DNA of 64,000 bases from Deltaproteobacteria bacterium (GTDB lineage Bacteria > Myxococcota > Kuafuiibacteriia > Kuafuiibacteriales > Kuafuiibacteriaceae), in NCBI GenBank assembly GCA_016713425.1, contig JADJPE010000005.1, positions 1,302,001 to 1,366,000 of the forward strand, written 5' to 3'. Numbering within the stretch: position 1 is the first letter of the stretch; each line of letters starts with the position of its first letter. Shown here piece by piece: positions 33,903-42,813 of the stretch. The notes below the pieces were generated by a model, which did not search any database, was not told where the DNA came from, and saw only the letters and a program-made list of their open reading frames with translations. A program made the translations under genes and the position numbers.

Positions 33903-34947
33903 AATCGACCAACTCCCGCCGACCGAATGCCTGTCGGAGGGCTATACCTCCATCAATACGGTGACCGTGCTCTTCGACCACTTCGATGTGGCCGATGGCG
34001 CGGCTCGGATCAGCGATCAGGGGGCCGGGGTGCTGTACGATGGGCACCGGTTCCTTTTTCCCGAATCGCGGCTGCATGACATCGACGTCGTTCGCGCGTT
34101 CCTCAAGGATCAAGATGCGGCTTTGGCTGAGCGAGAGATCTTGTCCGCCAACCTTCCCGTTCTCTCGAGTCCGTACGAGGTCGACTTCCAGTTTCCGACC
34201 GACGGTCGGCTGGATCTGCTTTCGATGATTATGCGCGCCACGGGTCCACTGGATCGCTTTCCGGACAATGTGCTCGTTCCGGCAGACCTGGTTCGCTACA
34301 CCACGCGCTCCGGCCTTGCCGTCCGCGCGCTGGAGCTCGACCAAGCACCCCTCAACACCGATATCGAAGCCTACGTACCCGAGGCGGGCGCCGTTGCGGT
34401 CGTCGAAACGCCCGACGAACAGGCTGAGGTCTATATGTTCGGAAAACAACTTGCGCGTGGCGATCGCGTCCTTGGTGAGCTCACCGCCTGGAGAGCCGTG
34501 GATGCGCCCCCTTCCTCGGGTGCACCCCTCGGCCTTCCGTCGGGTGCCTCGCTCGGTGTTTCTTCGCTGAGCGCGCCTTCGAGCGATGGGCAGCCGATCG
34601 TGCTTCACCCCGGCAATGCGCTTCAAAGCTACCCAGATGCGCTCGTGGGTGTCTGCACCGAGGCTGTTGCGAGTGCAGGCATCACCGCGTTGGTTCCCCG
34701 GAGGGGGGATCTTGGACTCGGCATAAACCGACTGAAGGTGGCGTCCGTCGATGGCGGACTTCCATACCTGGCCGCCAATGTGTTCGATGCGCGGCCCGAA
34801 GGCGGGAGACCGTTCCCGCGAATGATGGTGCGTAAGGTGCACGGTCTGCGCGTCGCGATCATTGGTCTGAGCAGCTCGAGGAGCTTCCGGCGGCGGTACG
34901 TAGCCAGTGGCGGATCGAGGATCCGATCCTCGCCCTTGAGCAGGTGA
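33808..34947 (+). CDS. 5'-nucleotidase-like protein, N-terminal half (frameshifted)
   Basis: The ATG at 33808 gives a signal peptide ending AHAHA. Up to about residue 350 the protein resembles bimodular 5'-nucleotidase/metallophosphatase proteins: GQPIVLHPGNALQSYPDALV, AGITALVPRRGDLGLGINRL, LPYLAANVF and GLRVAIIGLS. The usual HTND metal-binding start of UshA is missing. After IIGLS (about 34868) the family pattern continues in another frame as EQLEELPAA, which joins the next frame. The last 25 residues here are therefore out-of-frame. Confidence 0.6.
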   Translation: MLRSSRVVWSPLVGGLLAVAHAHAHAPAVEIEIDQLPPTECLSEGYTSINTVTVLFDHFDVADGAARISDQGAGVLYDGHRFLFPESRLHDIDVVRAFLKDQDAALAEREILSANLPVLSSPYEVDFQFPTDGRLDLLSMIMRATGPLDRFPDNVLVPADLVRYTTRSGLAVRALELDQAPLNTDIEAYVPEAGAVAVVETPDEQAEVYMFGKQLARGDRVLGELTAWRAVDAPPSSGAPLGLPSGASLGVSSLSAPSSDGQPIVLHPGNALQSYPDALVGVCTEAVASAGITALVPRRGDLGLGINRLKVASVDGGLPYLAANVFDARPEGGRPFPRMMVRKVHGLRVAIIGLSSSRSFRRRYVASGGSRIRSSPLSR

Positions 34948-37055
34948 TCGAGGACTTGCGCGAAACCGAAGGTCGCCCCGATCTCATCGTCGTCCTCGCG
35001 GGTGCGACGGGTGAGAGTCTCGTGCGCATCGAGGGCGCGCGCGACGTCGATCTGGTGGTCGGCGATCTCTCTCGCGACGACCTTTCGCCGGTGCGAGAGA
35101 CCATCGAAGTCGCGCGCAGCGTGCCCCGCGAAACGGTGCGCGGTCCACGTCCGATCGCGACGTTTCGTACGTCGCCACATGCGGTGGGTCGAATTTGGGT
35201 GCGCTTTGAGGCGCCCGCGCCAACGCCAACGCCAACGCCAACACAAGCGCAAGCGCAAACGCCAACACAAACGAGAACGTCTGAGACCAGTCGAGCCCGG
35301 CTGACAGGAGTCCGACACGAGACCCATCCCGTGCTGGATGAAGGCCCGTTCGATGAGACTCTGCGGCGCAAGTGGAGACCGATTGAGGAGACGCGGATCA
35401 AGAAGAACGCGATCGTATCTCTCCCGGACATTACACCTTTCGTTGCGCGCTATCCTGAGCTCGAGCCCCTGATATACGGCGATCGCATTTTGCATCAGAA
35501 TGGCTTTCGTTCTTACGAGCGTCGCTATCCGCCGCGCTACTCGGATTCACTTTGGGTGCGTCTCATCGGCAATTTGCTCAAAGATGCGACGCAAGCGGAT
35601 GTCGCGATTTCGCGAAACCTTCCGCGGAAGTGGGACATGGTGGGGGACGTTCACCAAGGTCAACTCGAGGGCTGGCTTCAGACGGCCGACTCCGTCCGTC
35701 TCCTTCGCGTGTCCGGCGTGACGTTGCTCGATCTTGCGGACGCGCTTGCGGCGCAGCGTTTGGACCCATCGGTCGGCGCGGAGTCCTTGATCATGTCCGT
35801 GGGCATTGATGTCGATCGCCATCTTGTGGCTGGGCACGTCATTGAGCCGAGAGCCACGTACAAGATCGCGACGACCGACACTGTCTTGCATATGTCGAGG
35901 GTAGCGAAGGTGATCGTGTCGGCCGATGTCGAGGCGCGCTTTGCTCACACCGCAGACGCTCGACTGGTGCCTGATGCGGCAGGCGAGGAAGTGCTCCTAC
36001 GGGACGCCATTCTGGCTCGAATTCGCCTCTGGCAAGATACAGAAGGCGTTTTCCAGCGTGACCGATATGTTGTTCGCGTGGGCGATCGAGCGGGCGACCG
36101 AGCGGGCGATCATGTCGGTGATCCTGTCCAAGACCGCGCTCGCGACGGTTCCTTGGATGCAGGGGGCGACCGCGATCGAGACGAACCGAATGATTTTGAG
36201 CGCGCGCTTCTCGACCGGCCGGATGAAGTCTCGCATCGGTGGGTTTTCGCGATCGACAGGCTCTCCTTGCAAGGTTCTCGCTACAAGAACAGTAAACACG
36301 TCGTCGACTATGCGGCCACACGCCAAACGCGAGCGACAACGCCCGACTTCTACAGCATCGGTCACCAAGCGGATGTCGCGCTCACTTACGAAGGACCCGA
36401 CGTGGCTTGGGAGACGCGCGTGGCTTCGGCCTTTGATCGCGCTGTTTTCAGGGTGGGCGATGACGAGTCTGTCCAGGAGCAGTCCGATGACATTCTTGCG
36501 TACACCGAACTCCGGCTGAACGCGATGACGCTTCGCGTGGGCGATGATGCGGGCGTGCGCCTTGTTCCGTTCGTGCAGACGGCGTTTGACTCCGAGTTCA
36601 CCTCCACGCCGAAGCCGTCGAGCGAAGACGCAGGCGCGACCTATCCGCATCAGAAGATCTGGCGCTCGTCGGCTGGATGCGTCATGTACCCCGGCGAGCG
36701 CCTCAAGGAGCTTCGGCTTGGCGTGGTGCTTCAGTACGATCTCAGCGAATCCAGTCCTCACCGGGATCTCGGTGTGGCGGCGGCCTATCGATTTGGCACT
36801 CCGCTCGGTCCGCTTCGAATGGAGAGCAATCTCGATCTCACCTATCTACCATCTGACGGGGACGACCGCCCCGAAGACCTTGCGCTCTACGGGACTTGGT
36901 TTAACCGTTTGCTTGCACCCATCAACGCCGGATTTTCTGTCTTCGTGAGCGCAGATCTTGTCGTCATGGTGGGCAAGACAGAGGTTCAGCCTCGTCCGGC
37001 CACAAGCCTCATCCTGGCGGGTGGATTAGATTTCACGGCATTCCTCACGCTTTGA
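34944..37055 (+). CDS. 5'-nucleotidase-like protein, C-terminal half (frameshifted)
   Basis: 703 residues from GTG 34944, but the frame is open back to about 34863 and continues the preceding half. It completes the phosphatase domain (RPDLIVVLAGATGESLV, VDLVVGDLS). A 5_nucleotid_C-like domain follows at about residues 190-320 (LLRVSGVTLLDLADAL; EPRATYKIATTD). About 300 further residues are of unknown, beta-rich type. Low-complexity inserts occur: (TPTP/TQAQ)n at about residue 90 and (AGDR)n at about residue 385. Either the gene is a recent pseudogene or the sequence has a 1-base error near 34868. Confidence 0.6.
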   Translation: MIEDLRETEGRPDLIVVLAGATGESLVRIEGARDVDLVVGDLSRDDLSPVRETIEVARSVPRETVRGPRPIATFRTSPHAVGRIWVRFEAPAPTPTPTPTQAQAQTPTQTRTSETSRARLTGVRHETHPVLDEGPFDETLRRKWRPIEETRIKKNAIVSLPDITPFVARYPELEPLIYGDRILHQNGFRSYERRYPPRYSDSLWVRLIGNLLKDATQADVAISRNLPRKWDMVGDVHQGQLEGWLQTADSVRLLRVSGVTLLDLADALAAQRLDPSVGAESLIMSVGIDVDRHLVAGHVIEPRATYKIATTDTVLHMSRVAKVIVSADVEARFAHTADARLVPDAAGEEVLLRDAILARIRLWQDTEGVFQRDRYVVRVGDRAGDRAGDHVGDPVQDRARDGSLDAGGDRDRDEPNDFERALLDRPDEVSHRWVFAIDRLSLQGSRYKNSKHVVDYAATRQTRATTPDFYSIGHQADVALTYEGPDVAWETRVASAFDRAVFRVGDDESVQEQSDDILAYTELRLNAMTLRVGDDAGVRLVPFVQTAFDSEFTSTPKPSSEDAGATYPHQKIWRSSAGCVMYPGERLKELRLGVVLQYDLSESSPHRDLGVAAAYRFGTPLGPLRMESNLDLTYLPSDGDDRPEDLALYGTWFNRLLAPINAGFSVFVSADLVVMVGKTEVQPRPATSLILAGGLDFTAFLTL

Positions 37056-37204
37056 GCACGACCTCAGAAAATCACGGCACAGCACAACGCAGCACAACAG
37101 AAAGCCTTGGATTTCTCTGAGAAGCGGAGGAACAGCGTGGCGTCTAGGGATGCTCAAAGTTTTTGACCGCTGGGCGCGCCTTGGCCGGGGGTTGGCTCTT
37201 GAAG

Positions 37205-39271
37205 TCAACGTCGTGGAAATGTCTCGGCGCCACCGGCTACATTGAGGCCGTTCATCGCCAACTGGTACGTCTGCCCGGTCGCTCGGTTGTACCAGAAGAT
37301 GTCGTCCTTCTCGTCCCCGCCGAAATCTCCGGTGCCGACGATTCTCCAGTCGAGGCTTGCCTCCTGGTAGATCGGGTTCCCCGACGGCGTATTCAATCCA
37401 TTCATAAGCAGGGCGTATACGGAACCGGTTTCGTCTGCACGCCAGACGATGTCGGCTTTTCCGTCGCCATTGAGGTCGCCCACCGCAGCGATGCGCCACG
37501 CCAAATTGGGCTCTCGGTAGACGAAGCCTTGGCCCGACACCGAGAGACCCTGGAGCAACACAAGGTACACGTCACCTGTGATGTTGTTCCGCCATAAGAT
37601 GTCCGCATGGCGGTCGCCATCGAAGTCACGGTAGCCGACGATCTGCCACTCGCGCTTCGACTCAGTGTAGACAAGGCCTTGCTCGACAATGTCGAAGCTT
37701 GTCATGAGCATCTTCCAGACTTGCCCGGTCGACCGATTGCGCCACAGAACACCGACGCGGCCGCTGTTGTCCCGGGAAGCAACCCCCGAAATCGACCAAT
37801 CAAGGTTTTGTTCCTGGTAGACGATTCGCTCCGCAACGCGCTCTCCAAAGCGGAGAAGCATTAGATAGACCACGCCGGTTTGGTTGTTGTGCCACAAGAT
37901 GTCGTCGTGTCCGTCGCCATCGAAATCGGCTGACCCGACGATGCGCCAAGCGGTATTGGATTCCTCGTAGAAGGGACGAAAATCTCTCACCTCGAGCCCG
38001 TCGAAGAGCGCCAATTCGACGTCTCCGGTGAGGTCGTTCTGCACCAAGACATCGCTTTGCCCATCGCCATCAAAGTCGCCCGTCGTGAAATGGCTGTGGC
38101 CGGGCTGTGTCTTTGCGTTCATGTTGACGAACCCGCCGTCTGAGATGACGTAGGTCGCGTACATCATCGGACCATTGATGCCCTGCTCCGGTCCGAGGAA
38201 GGTGGATGCAGCAAATGTGACCGTTTGTTTGCCGTCGACGAGACTTCGAAGAAGTTCGCGCCTTGAGTTCGTGACGATGCCTGCGCCTTCGCCAAACAAG
38301 AAGTCCGGGCTTGCGTCGAAATCACTGACGTGAGTATCCGCTACCGTTATGGGGCTCTCGGCGCTGTTGTTGTAGTTCGCGGGGAAGAAATCGCGATCGA
38401 AATGGTAGATCAGGACTTGAGACCCATGCAGGCGATCGGGGTTGTATTCGCCTCGGTGCTGCGTGACGAGGAGAAAGTCATCGTTACTTTGATCGTAGAC
38501 GAGGTCGACGCTGAGCGCCGCCGCCGTTGAACCATTCCACAAGTCTCGAACGTGCTCGTACGTCGAGAAGGCCGGGTCCGCCGAGCGGATAACACGAAGC
38601 ATCGAGTCGGTCGCCCAAGCGTATGTGTAGACCATATAGTACATGCCGTGGGCAAAGACGACCGCTGGCTGTCCAATCCCGTAGCCGCCATTCCAGTCCG
38701 CCCACGCCGGTCCGACGAGTGGACGGCCTTCATGAAGGCGCGTGAACGACGCGCCGTTGTCTGTCGAGACGGCAACGCTAAGCCGCGTTGGTCTATGTCC
38801 TTCCGGCTCGAGCATATTGATCCCTCCGTAGTAGAGGTACATGAGGTCGCCTACGCGAATCACACTCGGATCGCACGTATGGGAATAGTCGAACGCCACG
38901 GCGTCAGCGACTGATGGGGTGAGCGCCCTTGTCCATGGCGACGCATTCAGGTCGTCGAGTGTCTTGCCCGATTTGAAGATGATGACGTCTCCAAGTTCGG
39001 AGCTTCCGCATGCCCAGAGGCGATACATATGCGTCTTCTCATCGAACATGATGCTGGGGGCGTAGAGATACGTCCCGGCGTTCTCGTCGATTTGTCCGGT
39101 TCTCAGGAGGCGGATGGTCTCTTTCGGAATTCGAATGTTTGAGGTTGTCTCCGTCGCCGACGAATCCATTGATTCCGTGGCGCCGATTGAGCATCCAAAG
39201 ACAGAGAGCCCAGCGGCTGCGACGATGGTTCCAAAGCAGCCCAGGTCCAAGCGCTTGTTCGTGTTCTCCAT
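37205..39271 (-). CDS. FG-GAP/VCBS lipoprotein with N-terminal glycosidase-like propeller
   Basis: 688 residues from the ATG at 39271; lipobox VFGC. Residues 50-350 form a five-bladed propeller resembling GH43/GH130-type proteins (YAPSIMFDEKTHMYRLWACG; CDPSVIRVGDLMYLYYGG; YGIGQPAVVFAHGMYYMVYT). Residues 380-680 hold seven FG-GAP/VCBS repeats of the DFDGDGxxDILWxNxxTGxVY type, which bind calcium. Exported and surface-attached; probably a glycan-binding or glycan-processing protein. Transcribed alone; it converges with the frameshifted nucleotidase gene. Confidence 0.75.
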   Translation of the reverse strand: MENTNKRLDLGCFGTIVAAAGLSVFGCSIGATESMDSSATETTSNIRIPKETIRLLRTGQIDENAGTYLYAPSIMFDEKTHMYRLWACGSSELGDVIIFKSGKTLDDLNASPWTRALTPSVADAVAFDYSHTCDPSVIRVGDLMYLYYGGINMLEPEGHRPTRLSVAVSTDNGASFTRLHEGRPLVGPAWADWNGGYGIGQPAVVFAHGMYYMVYTYAWATDSMLRVIRSADPAFSTYEHVRDLWNGSTAAALSVDLVYDQSNDDFLLVTQHRGEYNPDRLHGSQVLIYHFDRDFFPANYNNSAESPITVADTHVSDFDASPDFLFGEGAGIVTNSRRELLRSLVDGKQTVTFAASTFLGPEQGINGPMMYATYVISDGGFVNMNAKTQPGHSHFTTGDFDGDGQSDVLVQNDLTGDVELALFDGLEVRDFRPFYEESNTAWRIVGSADFDGDGHDDILWHNNQTGVVYLMLLRFGERVAERIVYQEQNLDWSISGVASRDNSGRVGVLWRNRSTGQVWKMLMTSFDIVEQGLVYTESKREWQIVGYRDFDGDRHADILWRNNITGDVYLVLLQGLSVSGQGFVYREPNLAWRIAAVGDLNGDGKADIVWRADETGSVYALLMNGLNTPSGNPIYQEASLDWRIVGTGDFGGDEKDDIFWYNRATGQTYQLAMNGLNVAGGAETFPRR

Positions 39272-39465
39272 GGACCACACGGTCAGGCAGGAGGGACGAA
39301 TGCACAATGAAGAACAGCGTCGAGAGAGCGGGTGGTGGGACCGCGAGTGGGTAACCTGCGGTATCGCATCCTCAAGACGTCGGCGTTCGCGCCCTTCGTT
39401 TGTCCGATAGGGGACCGACGGATGGAGCAGCTGTGATCTGAGCTCCTTGTTGGGGAAGCGGACTG

Positions 39466-39600
39466 TTGCTGAGGACGGCCTCGAGCCGACAAACAACGAC
39501 GCCAAGCGCGAGCTTCGAGCCCTCGCGCTGTGGCGCAAGGAGAGTTTCGGTTCGCAGAGTAGCCAAGGCGAGCCTCATCCGGAACGCATTCAGCCCTCGT
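39466..39600 (+). pseudogene. IS66 transposase fragment (catalytic Glu region)
   Basis: EDGLEPTNNDAKRELRALAL followed by WRKESFGSQSSQG and ERI matches the EGxEPTNNxAE...WRxxSFGxQSExG...ERI block that carries the catalytic Glu of IS66 transposases, but with a Glu-to-Lys change at that position and no rest of the gene. A relic different from the intact copies. Confidence 0.65.
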
Positions 39601-39651
39601 GGGAGACGAACACCGGCGCGCCCGCACGATCGTCTTCGGCGAGTTGTAGAG

Positions 39652-39891
39652 CTACTTCGGGAAGAACGCGACGCAGTCGAAGTTCGTCCAGGTTCCGTCG
39701 GGATGGACGCGGAAGTTGTCGTACCCGCCGTCCTCGTACAGCCGACCAGGCCCAACCAGCATATCTGCGACGATCTCAGAAACTGCGTCGAGGAACTCGA
39801 GCATCGAGGGCGGGCTCGTGGCGCAGGCTGCTGCCCGACGCCAGTCGCCTCTCAAGTCTCCAAAGGCGTTCGACTCGGCTGCGGTCCGCAT
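39652..39891 (-). CDS. Small unknown protein (79 aa)
   Basis: ATG at 39891. It contains FGDLRGDWRRAAACATSPPS, MLEFLDAVSEIVADML and the C-terminal WTNFDCVAFFPK, which read as a compact helical protein with a conserved-looking aromatic tail. No ribosome-binding site is evident and no family was recognised. It lies in an otherwise gene-poor, relic-rich stretch, so it may be a leftover gene end. Confidence 0.4.
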   Translation of the reverse strand: MRTAAESNAFGDLRGDWRRAAACATSPPSMLEFLDAVSEIVADMLVGPGRLYEDGGYDNFRVHPDGTWTNFDCVAFFPK

Positions 39892-39934
39892 CGAAAGGTT
39901 CGTGTGGTCAGGTCGGGTTATCGGGAGTTTTCCG

Positions 39935-39972
39935 GAGCGGAGCGGAACGGAACGGAGCGGAACGGAGCGGGA
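39935..39972. repeat. GGAGC/GGAAC tandem pentamers
   Basis: About seven consecutive GGAGC or GGAAC pentamers. A low-complexity tract with no coding assignment. The rest of 39973-40463 shows no gene I can support. Confidence 0.7.
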
Positions 39973-40463
39973 GCTCGGGCAGATAGAGGGGAATGAAAGC
40001 CTGCGGTACACAGACAGAGGGTCTGCGTAGAGCACACGGACCGCGCGAACCCTGCTCCCGTTTCTTCGCAACAACACAGAGAGCTGCGGCGATAACGTTC
40101 GCGTGAAGTCGTTAGCCCGAGCCTCTTACCCCGTTCGTCACCGCAATCGCGTAGGGTCGAAAGCGCCCCTCCGGAGCTTTCGGCAAGACACACGCTCGGA
40201 ATCCGGCGCCCCGGACGCAGCAGCCAGCCGAGCAAGACGCGACCGGGATCTTCAGAGGATACACGCGGCCGCCCGAACTGCGCTCGACGCATGGCAGTAC
40301 GGATCGGACGTCGTCGAGCGCTGAGTTGGTCAACGACATCTACCTCGCTGCCTCCCGCAACCAGGTCGCGACGAACTCCGTGTATTCGAGGTCCTGATCC
40401 GTGCAGGCAAGGCGAGGCAGAATCAAACCCTAGGCTTGGCCACGGATGGCTCTCACACAGCCG

Positions 40464-41894
40464 TCAGATGGTGTACGGTTCGTGTGCTGTGGTGAACACG
40501 GACGGCGGTCTTGTCGACAATGTCGCAAGTTCGGCGGACCATTTCCGCGTCTCTGCGCGCAGGGCGGCGAGCTCCGCCTTGTGCGCGTCGCGCCAACGAT
40601 TCTGGTCACCAATCAGGTTCCTGCGCGCGGTGTCGTATTCGCGTTGCGCAGCGGGGAGGTCGAACGTCTCGATCGTGTAGAGCCGTTCGGTCGCAGCTCC
40701 GAAGATGTGGCCTCCGGAGAGCTCCGGCTCTGCATTCCCGAGCGCAACGTCAAGCACGTTGTGCGTGTCAAGCATGTTGAGGATCGACTCCGTGGAGGCC
40801 CCGGAGTCGATCAACGCTTTCGCGTCGACGAACGGTGCGCGCAGATCCTCGGTGAGTGTCCCAGGTTCGCTCAACCGAGTCACAGCCCGTGCGAAGACGT
40901 CAGGCATTGCGTGGGCGGCGTCAACGAGTGGGCCGCGCTCAGCGTCGAGTGTCCTTCGGAGTGAGTCGAACTCGTCCTGCAGGTTCACCAGTATCTCGTG
41001 CTCGGGTAGGAATCGCTCCGGAAAACGGAGGTGCTTCTCCACGCCTCTGAGTGACACATCGCGAATCCTTTTCTGTTGGGCGAGCGTGTCGAGTGATTTC
41101 TCGAGGTTCGCGCGATGGAGCACGGTTTCGTCGACATTAAGCCTCGGGATGAAGAGCGCGACGGGTTCGCCACTGGGCAGTTCGAGCACCGGCGATGCAT
41201 TCAACCAAGCTTTCCCACGGGTACCCTCGACGACGAGATGCACGCCCTCCGCCGTTCTGGTCGCGGACACTGCGGATCCTGACCAATCGTTGATGGGCCG
41301 TGCGTCGACCAGTGCCGCCTGCTGCGCGTCATTGAGAGCGGGAACGAAGGACGCATATGGGATCGACAGTTCCACGCGGGCGAGTTCGACGTCTTCGTGC
41401 CAGGTGAGCCTTGCGTTCTCCGGCAGGAGCGTGGCGTGTGGCATCTGAAGGCTGGATGGGGGGACACCGATCTCGACGTTTCCAGAGTCGAAGGCACGTG
41501 CATGTACGGCCGCCTCGCTCGATGCGGCCGCTTCACGAGCGGCGGCTTCTCCGGTCAGGCGCAACGACAAGATGCTGTGACGGCCGCGCGCGACGAGATC
41601 CGGTGTTCCATCGCGGTCTTGGTCGAGAATGTTCTCGAAGCGGCCGTCCTCGCCAGTGAACTGCGTCCAACAGATACGGTCCTGCCGATCGCCCCAGAGC
41701 AGCGTGCGGTCGCCGTTCCTCGCGTACAGCTCGACGGTGGTACGGCCGTCGCGCGTGGATCGACTTACCTCCACGTCCACTTTGTTATCGGCGTCTGTGT
41801 CGAATCCTTCTATCGACGCCTCGTCCCTCGTGATTACGGCCATCGGCCGTGTCGATGGCACGAAGTCTCGAATGCGGCGACCGATAAGTGACAC
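40464..41894 (-). CDS. Large unknown protein
   Basis: 476 residues. The GTG at 41894 has GGAGG six bases upstream, a good site. There is no signal peptide. Residues 20-110 contain two calcium-loop-like Asp motifs (DTDADNKVD and DQDRDGTPD). Residues 140-260 are beta-rich (VELARVELSIPYASFVPALN). Residues 265-476 are mostly helical with coiled-coil potential (REYDTARRNLIGDQNRWRDA). No family was recognised. It lies between mobile relics and the YD-repeat gene on the same strand, but 919 bases separate them. Confidence 0.6.
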   Translation of the reverse strand: MSLIGRRIRDFVPSTRPMAVITRDEASIEGFDTDADNKVDVEVSRSTRDGRTTVELYARNGDRTLLWGDRQDRICWTQFTGEDGRFENILDQDRDGTPDLVARGRHSILSLRLTGEAAAREAAASSEAAVHARAFDSGNVEIGVPPSSLQMPHATLLPENARLTWHEDVELARVELSIPYASFVPALNDAQQAALVDARPINDWSGSAVSATRTAEGVHLVVEGTRGKAWLNASPVLELPSGEPVALFIPRLNVDETVLHRANLEKSLDTLAQQKRIRDVSLRGVEKHLRFPERFLPEHEILVNLQDEFDSLRRTLDAERGPLVDAAHAMPDVFARAVTRLSEPGTLTEDLRAPFVDAKALIDSGASTESILNMLDTHNVLDVALGNAEPELSGGHIFGAATERLYTIETFDLPAAQREYDTARRNLIGDQNRWRDAHKAELAALRAETRKWSAELATLSTRPPSVFTTAHEPYTI

Positions 41895-42497
41895 AGGTAT
41901 CCTCCAGCTCCCCTCGAACCTTGACGCTGCTACGCATCCAACATCGCGGCGCGGAGGGTTATCGGAGAAATGCTAGGATGGTTGTGACCTTCGTGATCGA
42001 TTCCTTCGGATCGGGCGGCCACGTGCCGACCTGCACGACTTCACGTCGCTGTTCTCTCAGGGCGGGGTCTCCAGCAATTGGGGCTCTTCGTGTTGCAGGT
42101 CGAGCATCACGTCTGCCCTAGGCAGCGGGGCGGTGAGCGTCCGGACGACTCCTGGGCTTCCTTCGGGTCGAACGTGGGAGGGTCTGACCCAAACTACACG
42201 TCGATCGAGACTTGACCTCGCTAGCCATCTAGACTGAGCAACAATCGACCCACCGTTCGCCTTCGCACTTGAACACGGCTCTGGGAATCGTCACCAGCGC
42301 ATTCGCAGAATCCGGGTTCAAGGACTGTATCGGGGAGCTCAAAAGCCGGGTCTCGACTCGCGATGTGAACCCGCTCGGCTTCGGCGATCCCAGCGAAGCT
42401 CACCTCCGCGCTGTATTTGCCAACATCCTTGCCGTCGAGGTGGACGACGACGGCGTCCGAGACGGCGGCTCATCTCATGGATGACGTTCTGCCTGAC
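41895..42497. other. Gene-poor gap
   Basis: About 600 bases upstream of the 476-residue gene. Short open frames on both strands lack ribosome-binding sites and family likeness. It should contain the promoter of the gene at 41894; none is convincing. Confidence 0.5.
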
Positions 42498-42730
42498 GGA
42501 GCGGTGACTGAATCCCGCGACCTCCAAAGGAACCTGAATCTGATTCGACGTCATCGAGGCACGCACGATCCCCCACAGCTTTTGTTCGAGCTCTGATCCC
42601 CAAACCCATCCACCGTCCCGTCCGGGGAGTCGACGTCTCTTCGCTTCGCCGCGGTCGCTCGGTTCGTCCGCTGCTAGGGGGTGCGCCCACCGGCACGTCG
42701 ACGGACCTCATTTCATTCGCTTATCGGCTT
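42498..42730 (+). mobile_element. IS91-like 3'-end remnant
   Basis: GGAGCGGTGACTGAATCCCG (start of a 24-base block, 42498-42521) is identical to 50616-50639. A 44-base block at 42687-42730 matches 50642-50685 with two mismatches. At the 50-kb locus these blocks are adjacent and end a transposase gene; here 165 unrelated bases separate them. The first block reads GAVTESRDLQRN. Confidence 0.65.
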
Positions 42731-42813
42731 TCGGGAGGTGCCCCCGCGTATGGCGTGATCGCACGCTTGGTCGATGCCGCGCCGTCGCGCCGGACTACCC
42801 GTCGCGCGAGTCC

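Noticed and set aside
40103..40339. Short frames on both strands as genes
   Set aside because: No ribosome-binding site, no family pattern, and both strands look equally (un)likely.
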